The notes under the pieces are model-generated. The model saw only the letters and a program-made list of their open reading frames with translations, was not told the origin of the DNA and did not search any database. Shown here piece by piece: positions 24,644 through 33,589 of a DNA stretch of 64,000 nt. A program made the translations under genes and the position numbers. The stretch comes from Rhizobium sp. 16-488-2b (GTDB lineage: Bacteria; Pseudomonadota; Alphaproteobacteria; Rhizobiales; Rhizobiaceae). Positions within the stretch are counted from its first letter, which is position 1; every line of letters begins with the position of its first letter. The stretch is taken from NCBI RefSeq assembly GCF_017741815.1, contig NZ_JAGHMF010000036.1:1-64000 (forward strand), given 5' to 3'.

Positions 24644-25789
24644 ATGACCGATTTCGATGCTGTGCATGAGCGCCGCGGCACTGGCAGCTCGAAATGGAGC
24701 AAGTATCCGGTCGACATCCTCCCCATGTGGGTCGCCGACATGGACTTTCCGGCCGCGCCCGAGATCGTCGACGCCATACGCAACCGCCTCGAACATCCGA
24801 TGCTAGGCTATGGCGTTGCCCGCGACGAACTGCGCGCCCGGATCGTCGAGGACATGGCCTCGAAATACGGCTGGTCGATCACGCCTGACGATATCGTGTT
24901 CCTGCCGGGTGTCGAGCCCGGCTTCAACATGGCATTGAAGGCGATGCTGGAGCCCGGCGATGGATTGGTGGTGCAGACGCCGGTCTACCGCCCCATCCTC
25001 AATGCGCCCGGCCATTGGGGCCTGGTTCGCAACGAAGTGCCGCTGCGGGCAGCCGAACAGGGCTACGTGATGGATGTCGATCCGCTTGCCTCCGCGCTTG
25101 CCAGATCACGCGCGCTGCTTCTTTGCAATCCGCAGAACCCGACCGGTAAGGTTTTCACCAGGGAAGAACTCACCGAGATCGCCGCGCTATGCGAAAAGAA
25201 TGACGCGCTGATCGTCTCCGACGAGATCCACTGCGACCTGCTCTTCGACGGCCGCCGCCATATCCCCATAGCCACGCTCTCGGATGAGACGGCGAACCGC
25301 ACCATCACCTTGATGGCCGCCAGCAAGACCTACAACATCGCCGGTCTGAAGACCGCCTTTGCGATCGTTCAAAACAAGGAGATCCGCGAACGCTTCGTGC
25401 AGTCGAAGCTCGGAATGGTCGACAGCGTCAACATTCTCGGCCTCGATGCGACGCTTGCCGCCTACACGCACGCATCCGCCTGGAAAGAGAAGATGCTTGG
25501 CTATATCCAGGCCAACCGCGACTACCTCTCCAAGGAGGTCGCGTCGCGTTTCTCCAAGATCCGCCTAGTCAAGGCGGAAGCCACGTTTCTTGCCTGGCTC
25601 GACTGCCGTGACATGGGCCTGACGCCGGATCCGCAGGCATTTTTCCTCGAACACGGCAAGGTGGGTTTCAGCGCCGGATCCGAATTCGGCGCCGCCTATG
25701 GAGACTATATCCGTGTCAATTTCGGTTGCCCGCGATCGCTGCTGAGCGAGGGTCTCAGCCGAATGGAGCATGCGCTAGCCAAGCGCTAA
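24644..25789 (+). CDS. PLP-dependent aminotransferase/C-S lyase, MalY/PatB family
   Basis: A 381-residue fold-type I PLP enzyme. The PLP lysine is K228 (AASKTYNIAG), with NPQNPTG (162-168) and SDEIHCDL (192-199) as cofactor contacts. The start KYPVDILPMWVADMDFP is the MalY/PatB hallmark; members are cystathionine beta-lyases or other C-S beta-lyases, and some are aminotransferases. It ends the five-gene operon. With the nearby sulfurtransferase it points to release of sulfur from a cysteine-like intermediate. Confidence 0.85.
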   Translation: MTDFDAVHERRGTGSSKWSKYPVDILPMWVADMDFPAAPEIVDAIRNRLEHPMLGYGVARDELRARIVEDMASKYGWSITPDDIVFLPGVEPGFNMALKAMLEPGDGLVVQTPVYRPILNAPGHWGLVRNEVPLRAAEQGYVMDVDPLASALARSRALLLCNPQNPTGKVFTREELTEIAALCEKNDALIVSDEIHCDLLFDGRRHIPIATLSDETANRTITLMAASKTYNIAGLKTAFAIVQNKEIRERFVQSKLGMVDSVNILGLDATLAAYTHASAWKEKMLGYIQANRDYLSKEVASRFSKIRLVKAEATFLAWLDCRDMGLTPDPQAFFLEHGKVGFSAGSEFGAAYGDYIRVNFGCPRSLLSEGLSRMEHALAKR

Positions 25790-25969
25790 GCCGAGCTTCA
25801 TGTGGCCAGCTGGCCGCTGGGAAAAACTCTAAGCATATCCTGCGCTGAACCACGGTTCGCCTTTTCGCGCGGATCCGGGCCACCGCGATGCGCGAACTCG
25901 TCGCGCCTGCCCGTCGGGCCTGACCACGCTCATGGCTCAGAAATTATGAGCCCACGACCTCGGCCCTGC

Positions 25970-26740
25970 CTACGCCATCGATAGATTGATTTTTTGCGCG
26001 AACTCATGAAGCAGCGGCAGGAAGTTTGTCACCATCTCCTGCGACTGCAGATACGCGGCTGGTGCCCCTACGTTCAAAGCGGCAATAACCTCGCCGCGCC
26101 GACTGCGTAGCGGCACGGCGATCGAACAAAGGCCAAGCTCAAGTTCCTGATCTATCAGCGCATACCCCTGGGACCGAACTTTCGCGAGTTCTTCGGACAG
26201 TCTCTCTATATCCGTAATCGTATGTTCCGTGTTGGCCCTCAGGTCTGACCGGCCCAGGATCTTGCGCGCCTCGTTCTCCGGAAGAGCTGCGAGCAGCACC
26301 CGTCCCATTGAGGAGCAGTACGCGGGCAGCCGGCTCCCAGGGTTTAGATTGATGGACATGACCCTCCGTTGAGAGGCGCGCGCGATGTAGACGATCTCGG
26401 TGTCGTCGAGGACAGACGCAGATGTGCTTTGCCCGATCCTTTCTGAAAGCGCGTCGAGAAACGGCTGAAGAAGCATTGGGAGCGGTGTCGCGGAAAGATA
26501 GGAATGCCCCAGTCGAAGGATGCGCGACGTCAGCGTGAAAAATTTTCCGTCATACTCCGCATAACCGAGTTCCGCGAGTGTCAACAGAGATCGCCTGACG
26601 GTCGCGCGGTCCAAACCGGTCTTTTTGGCGACGTCCGAAATTGAAAGCCGACGATCTTGCTCTCCGAACGCTTCGATGACGCGAAGCCCCCGTGCAAACC
26701 CGCTCACGAAATCGGTTTCCTTTAATTGGTCGCGCATCAT
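25970..26740 (-). CDS. pcaR: IclR-family regulator, PcaR/PobR type
   Basis: A 256-residue IclR protein. The N-terminal winged helix (residues about 12-70) has FGEQDRRLSISDVAKKTGLDRATVRRSLLTLAELGY, and the C-terminal GAF-like effector domain contains YCSSMGRVLLAAL and SIAVPLRSRRGEVIAALNV. It is divergent from pcaIJF across a 137-bp region with a PcaR-like operator. The ATG at 26740 has GGAG upstream; a second ATG follows immediately. It probably activates the beta-ketoadipate genes in response to beta-ketoadipate or its CoA ester. Confidence 0.82.
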   Translation of the reverse strand: MMRDQLKETDFVSGFARGLRVIEAFGEQDRRLSISDVAKKTGLDRATVRRSLLTLAELGYAEYDGKFFTLTSRILRLGHSYLSATPLPMLLQPFLDALSERIGQSTSASVLDDTEIVYIARASQRRVMSINLNPGSRLPAYCSSMGRVLLAALPENEARKILGRSDLRANTEHTITDIERLSEELAKVRSQGYALIDQELELGLCSIAVPLRSRRGEVIAALNVGAPAAYLQSQEMVTNFLPLLHEFAQKINLSMA

Positions 26741-26750
26741 GCCTCTCCAT

Positions 26751-26787
26751 ATTTGTGCGATATGCGAACAAATATCAATTATCGCAC
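26751..26787. promoter_or_regulatory. pcaR: PcaR-like operator between pcaR and pcaI
   Basis: The dyad ATTTGTnCG ... CGnACAAAT spans 26751-26773. Its core, read on the minus strand, is GTTCGCATATCGCAC (26755-26769), very close to the GTTCGATAATCGCAC site recalled for Pseudomonas PcaR. A further half-like copy ATTATCGCAC lies at 26778-26787. The position between divergent genes suits autoregulation plus activation of pcaI. Confidence 0.6.
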
Positions 26788-26877
26788 ATTCCATATTGCG
26801 GGCAACCCGGCGCTGGATTTAATTAGGCGCAGGAGGCTCTGCCGAAGGAGGCGGGTGCATTCGGCAAGGAGACATCA

Positions 26878-27585
26878 ATGGACAAGACAATTGAGAGCGC
26901 GGCTGAAGCCGTCTCTGCAATCGGCGATGGCGCGACTTTAATGATCGGAGGCTTCGGCGGCTCCGGCGCGCCGATCGAACTGATCCACGCCCTGATCGAC
27001 AAGGGCCCCAAGAACCTGACGGTAATCAACAACAACGCCGGCAACGGTCGAATTGGAATAGCCGCAATGATCGACGCCGGCATGGTGAGGAAGATGATCT
27101 GCTCTTTTCCCCGCTCATCCGACCCACGGGCCTTCACCGACAAGTACCTTGCAGGCGAAATCGAGCTTGAGCTCGTTCCCCAAGGCACTCTTGCAGAGCG
27201 TATCCGTGCTGGTGGCGCAGGTATTCCAGCGTTCTACACCCCCACCAGCTATGGAACCGAGCTGGCCGAAGGAAAGCCGATCGCGGAATTCGGTGGTCGC
27301 AGGTACGTTCAAGAGCGCTGGCTCAAGGCAGACTTCGCCATCGTCAAGGCGCATGTCGCAGACATTCACGGCAACCTGACTTACAACAAGGCGGCTCGGA
27401 ACTTTAACCCTCTGATGTGCATGGCGGCGGAACAGACGATCGTGCAAGCATCGGAGATCGTACCGCTTGGAGGCATCGATCCGGAGCATGTCGTCACACC
27501 CGGGATATTCGTTGATAGAATCGTAGAGATCAGCGACCCGAAACAGGAAGAAGACCTCATCCGCGAAGGAGTGACATACGCATGA
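26878..27585 (+). CDS. pcaI: 3-oxoadipate CoA-transferase subunit A
   Basis: A 235-residue alpha subunit of the succinyl-CoA:3-oxoadipate CoA-transferase. It shows the family I glycine-rich start DGATLMIGGFGGSGAPIELI and later ADIHGNLTYNKAARNFNP. With subunit B it moves CoA from succinyl-CoA to beta-ketoadipate in the last-but-one step of aromatic ring catabolism. AAGGAG lies 7 nt before the ATG. The gene overlaps pcaJ by 4 bp. Confidence 0.9.
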   Translation: MDKTIESAAEAVSAIGDGATLMIGGFGGSGAPIELIHALIDKGPKNLTVINNNAGNGRIGIAAMIDAGMVRKMICSFPRSSDPRAFTDKYLAGEIELELVPQGTLAERIRAGGAGIPAFYTPTSYGTELAEGKPIAEFGGRRYVQERWLKADFAIVKAHVADIHGNLTYNKAARNFNPLMCMAAEQTIVQASEIVPLGGIDPEHVVTPGIFVDRIVEISDPKQEEDLIREGVTYA

Positions 27586-28271
27586 CCGTCGACACTCGTG
27601 AAGACATCAAGCTGACGAATTCGCAGATCGCCTGGCGCGCGGCACAGGACATCCAGGATGGAGCTTACGTCAATCTAGGCATCGGCTTTCCGGAAATGGT
27701 TGCGAAGTACCAGCCGCCGGGCCGACAGGCCATCTTCCATACGGAAAACGGCATTCTCGATTTCGGCGAGACGCCGCCAGCGGGCGAAGAAGACTGGGAC
27801 CTGATCAATGCGGGCAAGAAGGCCGTCACGCTCAAGCCGGGTTCGGCATTTTTTCATCACGCCGACAGCTTCGCCATGGTTCGCGGCGGACATCTGGATG
27901 TCGCGATCTTGGGCGCCTACCAGGTGGCGCAAAATGGCGACCTTGCAAACTGGCGGGTTGGGAGCAAGGGCGTCCCGGCCGTCGGCGGAGCAATGGATCT
28001 CGTTCACGGAGCGAAGCAGGTCTTCGTCATCACCGAACACATGACCAAGAACGGCGAGCCGAAGCTTGTCGAGAAATGCACCTTTCCCCTTACGGGGGTG
28101 GGCTGCATCACGCGAATCTACACAAGCCACGCAGTCATCGACGTCGTCGATTGCCGTTTCGTCCTTCGCGAGAAACTATCCGGCATGACCGTCGAAGAAT
28201 TGCAGGCAATGACGGGAGCGCCACTGATTGTGAATGGTCCTGCCGCCGACCTCGTCGTACCCGAGCTTTAA
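27582..28271 (+). CDS. pcaJ: 3-oxoadipate CoA-transferase subunit B
   Basis: A 229-residue beta subunit carrying the catalytic glutamate E55 in the TENG motif (IFHTENGILDFG). Features YVNLGIGFPEMVAKY and KCTFPLTGVGCITRIYT are typical. It is cotranslated with pcaI and followed after 10 bp by pcaF, so the operon makes the complete lower ketoadipate branch. Confidence 0.92.
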   Translation: MTVDTREDIKLTNSQIAWRAAQDIQDGAYVNLGIGFPEMVAKYQPPGRQAIFHTENGILDFGETPPAGEEDWDLINAGKKAVTLKPGSAFFHHADSFAMVRGGHLDVAILGAYQVAQNGDLANWRVGSKGVPAVGGAMDLVHGAKQVFVITEHMTKNGEPKLVEKCTFPLTGVGCITRIYTSHAVIDVVDCRFVLREKLSGMTVEELQAMTGAPLIVNGPAADLVVPEL

Positions 28272-28281
28272 GGAGCATCAA

Positions 28282-29487
28282 ATGGCTGATGCATTTATCT
28301 GCGATTACATCCGCACCCCGATCGGCCGATTTGGCGGATCGCTGTCCTCGGTTCGAGCAGACGATCTCGGTGCCATACCTCTCAAGGCCTTGATGGATCG
28401 TAATCCCGGCATCGACTGGGAAGCCGTTTCCGACGTCATTTACGGCTGCGCTAATCAGGCCGGTGAAGACAACCGCAACGTTGCGCGAATGTCCTCTCTG
28501 CTCGCGGGCCTTCCCGTATCGGTCGGCGGAACGACGATGAACCGTCTTTGCGGTTCGGGCATGGACGCGGTCATCACGGCGGCCCGCGCCATCAAATCGG
28601 GCGAAGCCGAGCTTATGATCGCCGGTGGCGTGGAGAGCATGAGCCGGGCTCCATTCACCGTTCCGAAGGCCGAATCCGCGTTTTCGCGGAATGCGGAGAT
28701 TTACGACACAACGATTGGCTGGCGCTTCGTCAACCCGTTGATGAAGCAGCAGTATGGCGTCGACTCCATGCCCGAGACCGGTGACAATGTCGCCATGGAC
28801 TTCAAGGTTTCGCGTGAAGATCAGGATGCCTTCGCAGTGCGATCACAAACCAAGGCCGCGGCAGCGCAGGCCAACGGTCGCCTGGATCAGGAAATCACAC
28901 CGGTCACCATCAAGCAGCGAAAGGGTGACTCCGTCGTCGTCACAAGAGATGAGCATCCGCGAGCGACCAGCATCGAGGCGCTGGCGAAGCTGAACACCGT
29001 GAACAAGCGCGACGGCGCGACAGTCACTGCAGGAAATGCCTCAGGCGTCAACGATGGGTCAGCAGCGCTTATCATCGCTTCTGAAGCAGCGGCGAAGAAG
29101 TATGGCCTCACTCCCATCGCCCGCATAATGGGTGGAGCGACCGCAGGCGTAGAGCCTCGCATCATGGGTTTCGGACCGGCTCCCGCAACCAAACGGCTCT
29201 GCCAGCTGGTCGGCCTTACCCCTAAGGAATTTGGTATCATCGAATTGAACGAAGCATTTGCCTCTCAGGGCATCGCCGTTCTCCGCGATCTTGGCCTGTC
29301 TGAGAGCGCGGAAAACGTCAACCCGAACGGCGGAGCGATTGCTTTGGGCCATCCACTCGGGATGTCCGGTGCGCGCATCGCAGGAACGGCTGCATTGGAG
29401 CTTCGATTGCGTGGCGAGCGATATGCGTTGGCGACGATGTGTATCGGCGTCGGCCAAGGCATCGCGGTTGCACTCGAGCGCATCTAA
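28282..29487 (+). CDS. pcaF: beta-ketoadipyl-CoA thiolase
   Basis: A 401-residue thiolase. The nucleophile is C90 (MNRLCGSGMDAV); the second pair is H near 357 (GGAIALGHPLG) and C387 (MCIGVGQG). It splits beta-ketoadipyl-CoA to acetyl-CoA and succinyl-CoA, feeding the TCA cycle. The ATG at 28282 follows AAGGAGCATCAA; a slightly upstream in-frame start falls inside pcaJ. General acetyl-CoA acetyltransferase activity is possible, but the operon argues for pcaF. Confidence 0.92.
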   Translation: MADAFICDYIRTPIGRFGGSLSSVRADDLGAIPLKALMDRNPGIDWEAVSDVIYGCANQAGEDNRNVARMSSLLAGLPVSVGGTTMNRLCGSGMDAVITAARAIKSGEAELMIAGGVESMSRAPFTVPKAESAFSRNAEIYDTTIGWRFVNPLMKQQYGVDSMPETGDNVAMDFKVSREDQDAFAVRSQTKAAAAQANGRLDQEITPVTIKQRKGDSVVVTRDEHPRATSIEALAKLNTVNKRDGATVTAGNASGVNDGSAALIIASEAAAKKYGLTPIARIMGGATAGVEPRIMGFGPAPATKRLCQLVGLTPKEFGIIELNEAFASQGIAVLRDLGLSESAENVNPNGGAIALGHPLGMSGARIAGTAALELRLRGERYALATMCIGVGQGIAVALERI

Positions 29488-29688
29488 GATCTGTTTGCGA
29501 CCGGCTGAAGGCGTACCCTTGCCATGGCCGCGATTTGGATAAGGTTTGGCGCCTGGTGACCGTGCGCATGTCTTGGGATGATCAGCATCAGTCGGCGGCG
29601 GTCAGCGAACTCGAACGCCACGAATAGCGTTGGACGAAGGTTGGCTTCAGGCCTTATGACACCTGGGAATCAACTTCGGAGAGAGCCC

Positions 29689-30603
29689 TTGGATCGTCTC
29701 GACTGTGACCGCATGTTTGTAGCCGTGATCGATACGGGAAGCTTCGCTGCAGCTGCTGCGCGACTTGGAACAAGCAGCGGACAGGCCTCGAAGCTCGTGT
29801 CACGGCTGGAAGCAAGTCTCGGCGTCCAGTTGATCATGCGTACCACACGCGCGCTCTCCCTATCGGAAGTAGGCAGGGCCTACCACGATCGAATCAAGCC
29901 GTTGCTTGAAGACTTTGACGCCTTGGATGCCTCCATCAGAACGGCGTCGGGGACGCCTTCTGGCCGATTGCGTATCACCGCGCCAATTACCTTCGGCACC
30001 ACCCAGTTGGTAACGATCCTCAATCAATTCGCGTCCAAATTCCCTGACATCAATCTCGACGTCAGCTTCTCCGATCGCATCGTCAACCTCGTCGACGAGG
30101 GCTATGACGCGGCGATCCGCATCGGACATCCGGACGATAGCAGCCTGATTGCCCGCAAACTCTGCGCCGCACGGATTGTCCTCGTCGCAGCGCCCGCTTA
30201 TCTTGAGGCGCGCGGCGTACCGGATCGTCCTGAGCAGCTGATGCAACACGACTGCATCATCGACACAAACTTTCGCGATCCGCTCGCATGGCAGTTCAGA
30301 AACATCGACAGCTTGCAGACCTCGATCGCGGACGTACGCGGCCACATCCAGTTTTCGAATGCGGAAGCCTGTGTTTCCGCCGCCGAGGCCGGCCTTGGCA
30401 TTGCCCGGGTTCCCAGCTTCGTGGCCGGAGCACGACTGCGCGTCGGGGCGGTAAAACCCGTGCTCGGTGCGTTTGAGGACGAGCCGCGTGGTCTCTATGT
30501 CGTCTACCCACCCTCCCGATATCTCGCGCTGAAGGTCCGGGTGCTGATCGATTTCCTGGCCGACGCCTTTCGCGGCCAGCCTAGCTGGGATAGAGGCTGG
30601 TAG
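29689..30603 (+). CDS. LysR-family transcriptional regulator
   Basis: A 304-residue LysR protein with HTH AVIDTGSFAAAAARLGTSSGQASKLVSRLEASLG and an effector domain containing GRLRITAPITFG and AIRIGHPDDSSLIARKL, the pattern of the aldehyde/quinone-stress LysR subgroup. The TTG at 29689 has GGAGAG 4 nt upstream and gives the usual short N-terminus LDRLDCDRMFVAV. It precedes the glutathionyl-hydroquinone reductase gene on the same strand and may control it. Confidence 0.82.
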   Translation: MDRLDCDRMFVAVIDTGSFAAAAARLGTSSGQASKLVSRLEASLGVQLIMRTTRALSLSEVGRAYHDRIKPLLEDFDALDASIRTASGTPSGRLRITAPITFGTTQLVTILNQFASKFPDINLDVSFSDRIVNLVDEGYDAAIRIGHPDDSSLIARKLCAARIVLVAAPAYLEARGVPDRPEQLMQHDCIIDTNFRDPLAWQFRNIDSLQTSIADVRGHIQFSNAEACVSAAEAGLGIARVPSFVAGARLRVGAVKPVLGAFEDEPRGLYVVYPPSRYLALKVRVLIDFLADAFRGQPSWDRGW

Positions 30604-30852
30604 TCACTCCTTCCGTTTTGGAAGTAAATATTCTCTTATTGACCGTATAATCATCCATCCGGATGTGGGCCATAACCTTGCCGTACGAATTCACGCAAGG
30701 GAAGCACCTCGGCAATGGTCGATTTTAGCAACGCAACCGCCAAAATCGAATCTGTCGCATCCGCGACTCAGGAGACCCTTTCCCTTCGCGACCTTTGGTG
30801 CACCGAAATCACCATCACCGCACAAAGTGAAAAGACGCGTTAGGAGTGCGAC
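30604..30852 (+). promoter_or_regulatory. leader region with consensus -10 upstream of the hydroquinone reductase gene
   Basis: 249 bp without a gene. A perfect TATAAT at 30646-30651 is present but no good -35 lies 16-18 bp before it, so the promoter may need an activator such as the LysR protein. A CATCCGGATG palindrome follows about 10 bp downstream. A promoter here would give a leader of about 195 nt. Confidence 0.4.
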
Positions 30853-31797
30853 ATGCTTGTAGACGGAAAGTGGACAGCCAATTGGCATCCAGTGCAGGCG
30901 ACTGACAACAAGGGTGGCTTTGTTCGCCAGATCTCCGGTTTCCGGAATTGGATTACGCCAAGCGGAGACGCAGGCCCGACCGGTGAAGGCGGCTTCGAGG
31001 CTGAAGCCGGTCGCTATCACCTCTATGTCGCGTTGATCTGCCCTTGGGCATCACGCACGTTGATCGGCCGAGCCCTGAAGAAGCTGGAGGACGTGATCTC
31101 CGTTTCAGTGGTCGAGCCGGAACTGTCGGACGAAGGATGGCGATTTGCGGAGCCGGAAGCACTGAACGACGCAGGCTACATGCACCAGATCTACACCAAG
31201 GCGGACCCGCATTATACCGGCCGCGCAACAGTGCCTGTTCTCTGGGACAAAAACCGTAACACCATCGTCAACAACGAATCGGCGGATATCCTGCGGATGC
31301 TGAATTCCGGTTTCGGATCGCTGGCGGACAACGCCAACGATCTTTATCCGCAAGATCTTCGCTCCGAGATCGATGCTCTGAACGAGCGCATTTACCCGCG
31401 CCTCAACAACGGTGTCTACCGCACCGGCTTTGCGACCACGCAAGTGGCCTATGAGGAAGCCTTCACCGAGGTGTTTCAAATGCTCGACGAGCTGGAAGCG
31501 CGCCTCGCGGACCGCGGACCGTACCTCTTCAGCGACCGACTGACCGAAGCCGACGTCCGGCTGTTCGTGACGCTCGTGCGTTTCGATGCGGCTTACAATG
31601 GCCTGTTCAAATGCAATCTGCGCCGATTGGCAGACTACGCCAATCTGAGCCGCTATCTTGAGAACATCCTCGCCATCCCCGGGATCGCAAAGACTGTCAG
31701 CATTGATCACATCAAGCGGGGTTACTACTCGATCAAGGCACTCAATCCAACGGGAATTGTGCCGGTTGGTCCGCAACTCCCATTCTCGGTCGCTTGA
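30853..31797 (+). CDS. glutathionyl-hydroquinone reductase (Xi-class glutathione transferase)
   Basis: A 314-residue Xi-class GST. The catalytic cysteine is C63 in the motif LICPWASRT, and the C-terminal helical domain has LTEADVRLFVTLVRFDAAY, both diagnostic of GS-HQRs such as PcpF and YqjG. The enzyme reduces glutathionyl-hydroquinones, recycling quinones made during aromatic breakdown. It lies 10 bp before an esterase gene and 1.4 kb after pcaF. Confidence 0.88.
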   Translation: MLVDGKWTANWHPVQATDNKGGFVRQISGFRNWITPSGDAGPTGEGGFEAEAGRYHLYVALICPWASRTLIGRALKKLEDVISVSVVEPELSDEGWRFAEPEALNDAGYMHQIYTKADPHYTGRATVPVLWDKNRNTIVNNESADILRMLNSGFGSLADNANDLYPQDLRSEIDALNERIYPRLNNGVYRTGFATTQVAYEEAFTEVFQMLDELEARLADRGPYLFSDRLTEADVRLFVTLVRFDAAYNGLFKCNLRRLADYANLSRYLENILAIPGIAKTVSIDHIKRGYYSIKALNPTGIVPVGPQLPFSVA

Positions 31798-31806
31798 GGA
31801 CGAACC

Positions 31807-32439
31807 ATGTCGACAGTAGCTACACACGTCCTAGTCATTATGTTGCATGGCGTGGGATCCAGCGGGAATGATCTAGCACCGCTGGCCGACGTCTGGCGTG
31901 ACCGCCTTCCGGGCGCAGTCTTCGTTTCACCGAATGCCCCCAGCCCATCGAGCTTCGGCTCTGGCTATCAATGGTTCAGCGTGGCCGGCGTCACCGAAGA
32001 CAACCGCAGTTCACGCATCAAGGATGCTCGCGCCTCCTTCGACGCAACGATCTCCGCGATCGTCAAGGAGAACGGCTTTGAGGACCGCCTCGACCAGGTG
32101 GCCCTTGTCGGCTTTTCTCAAGGCACCATCATGGCGCTGGATGCCGTTGCATCGGGCCGCTGGCCGGTTGGTGCCGTCGTCGGCTTTTCAGGCCGCCTCG
32201 GCTCACCGCTCCCGCTTGAACCGGCGCTCGCCACGCCGGTCCTGCTGCTCCATGGCAACGCCGACGCCGTGATACCAGCGAGCGAAACGACCAAAGCCGC
32301 CGCCTTGCTCGAACCTCTCGGCATGAAGGTGGAAACAGTCATCGTACCTGGTCTTGGTCATACCATTTCGGCAAGCGGTGCTGAAAAAGCCGGTTCTTTC
32401 CTGGCTGAAGCACTTTCAAAGATAGGAGAGCGAGATTGA
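31807..32439 (+). CDS. carboxylesterase/phospholipase-family alpha/beta hydrolase
   Basis: A 210-residue cytoplasmic alpha/beta hydrolase of the carboxylesterase-2/YpfH group. The predicted triad is S104 (GFSQG), D153 (HGNADAVIP) and H185 (GLGHTIS), with the oxyanion region LHGVGSSGNDLAPLA. It is tightly linked (10 bp) to the glutathionyl-hydroquinone reductase gene and probably cotranscribed. The natural ester is unknown. Confidence 0.82.
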   Translation: MSTVATHVLVIMLHGVGSSGNDLAPLADVWRDRLPGAVFVSPNAPSPSSFGSGYQWFSVAGVTEDNRSSRIKDARASFDATISAIVKENGFEDRLDQVALVGFSQGTIMALDAVASGRWPVGAVVGFSGRLGSPLPLEPALATPVLLLHGNADAVIPASETTKAAALLEPLGMKVETVIVPGLGHTISASGAEKAGSFLAEALSKIGERD

Positions 32440-32650
32440 GGTCGGTCTTCATAGGTTCGGCGGCCTTTCCATTTTTAAGGGCCGCCGCGTCGCGCCAGCG
32501 TCTCCAGGAAATTATCGATGCCGCCAAGCTCGCTGATGACGCCGGATTGAGACCAACCAACGCTGATTGCCAACCGGCAGCCTGTTAGAAATTCTTCCCG
32601 AAAGCAGCGTCCTCCCGCTCGAATTCCCACCTCGATCCAAGGCGAAAAAC

Positions 32651-33511
32651 GTGATTCAACAAATACTTGTTATGACAATCGCCATCCCATTCATAATGGG
32701 GATCGCCATTGCCGCGACGCACCGGACAACGCACTCCGGAGTTCCGCTCCTGACGGGTCTCCTCCTTCTCGCAGCCGCGCTCATCATCCATCTGCTCGGC
32801 GAAGGCTTTCCCGCATTTCCGCCCGTCGCCTCCAAGCACAAAGTGATGTTTGTGATCGTCGGATATGCCGTTCTGCTTGGGGCTTCCTACGCCTCGCGAA
32901 AGAAGATCGGCTCACCCTACACATGGTTGGCATCGCTGGTCGCCTTCACCATCCCGGTCTACTGGCTCGGGCAGAACATTTTCAAGGCGAATACCACCAA
33001 GAGCGTAACCGTCGCGATTATCTTGCTGATAGCGTTTGCAATCCTGCCGCTTGCCGTCAAGGCACAGCGCGCGCCGCAACGAAATGCGCCTTCTGCTCTT
33101 CTGCCCGCGCTCCTCGCAACTTTTATCGCCACTGCGATAACCTCCGTTCTTGGAGGCTACATCGGCATGTCGACCGTGGCCGGAGCCTTAGCGGCAATGA
33201 CAGGAGGCTTCCTGCTGATCATCTTCATTGGCTTCCTGCGTGGCGACAACGACGCGTTCTCCCTGCCGTCACCCGCAGCGCTTTCGTTTGGATGGCTTGC
33301 CGTCCTTCACGTCGTGATGACGGCACTCTTCACCCCGAATGCTTCAGCGATCGGTATTGTCCTGTGCATTTTGCCGCTCGTTGCCGCGTACTGCATCGAC
33401 AGCAATCAACGACTGTTTGCCGGTCTGCCTCGTCCAGTGCAGCCGATAGTCATGGGTGTCGTGGCAGCGGCACCCGCCATCATCGCCATCATCATCGCGT
33501 TTTCGATCTAG
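32651..33511 (+). CDS. polytopic membrane protein of unknown function
   Basis: About 286 residues with some ten hydrophobic segments and short loops, for example ILVMTIAIPFIMGIAIAA, LLTGLLLLAAALIIHLLG and PIVMGVVAAAPAIIAIIIA. No transporter signature was recognised. The start is uncertain: GTG at 32651 has AAGG 8 nt upstream and begins just before the first helix, while an open frame extends to 32567. It follows the esterase gene by about 210 bp and precedes yceI by 78 bp. Confidence 0.6.
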   Translation: MIQQILVMTIAIPFIMGIAIAATHRTTHSGVPLLTGLLLLAAALIIHLLGEGFPAFPPVASKHKVMFVIVGYAVLLGASYASRKKIGSPYTWLASLVAFTIPVYWLGQNIFKANTTKSVTVAIILLIAFAILPLAVKAQRAPQRNAPSALLPALLATFIATAITSVLGGYIGMSTVAGALAAMTGGFLLIIFIGFLRGDNDAFSLPSPAALSFGWLAVLHVVMTALFTPNASAIGIVLCILPLVAAYCIDSNQRLFAGLPRPVQPIVMGVVAAAPAIIAIIIAFSI

Positions 33512-33589
33512 CCGCAGACACAGACATACATCTTTCCACCGAGCCTCGGCGCGAGCGCCTGGCATTTTATTAAACCAAAGGAGATACAA

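Noticed and set aside
25934..25952. Hairpin GGCTCA/TGAGCC after the PatB-like gene as terminator
   Set aside because: Only a 6-bp stem, 145 bp after the stop and without a U-run, too weak to call.
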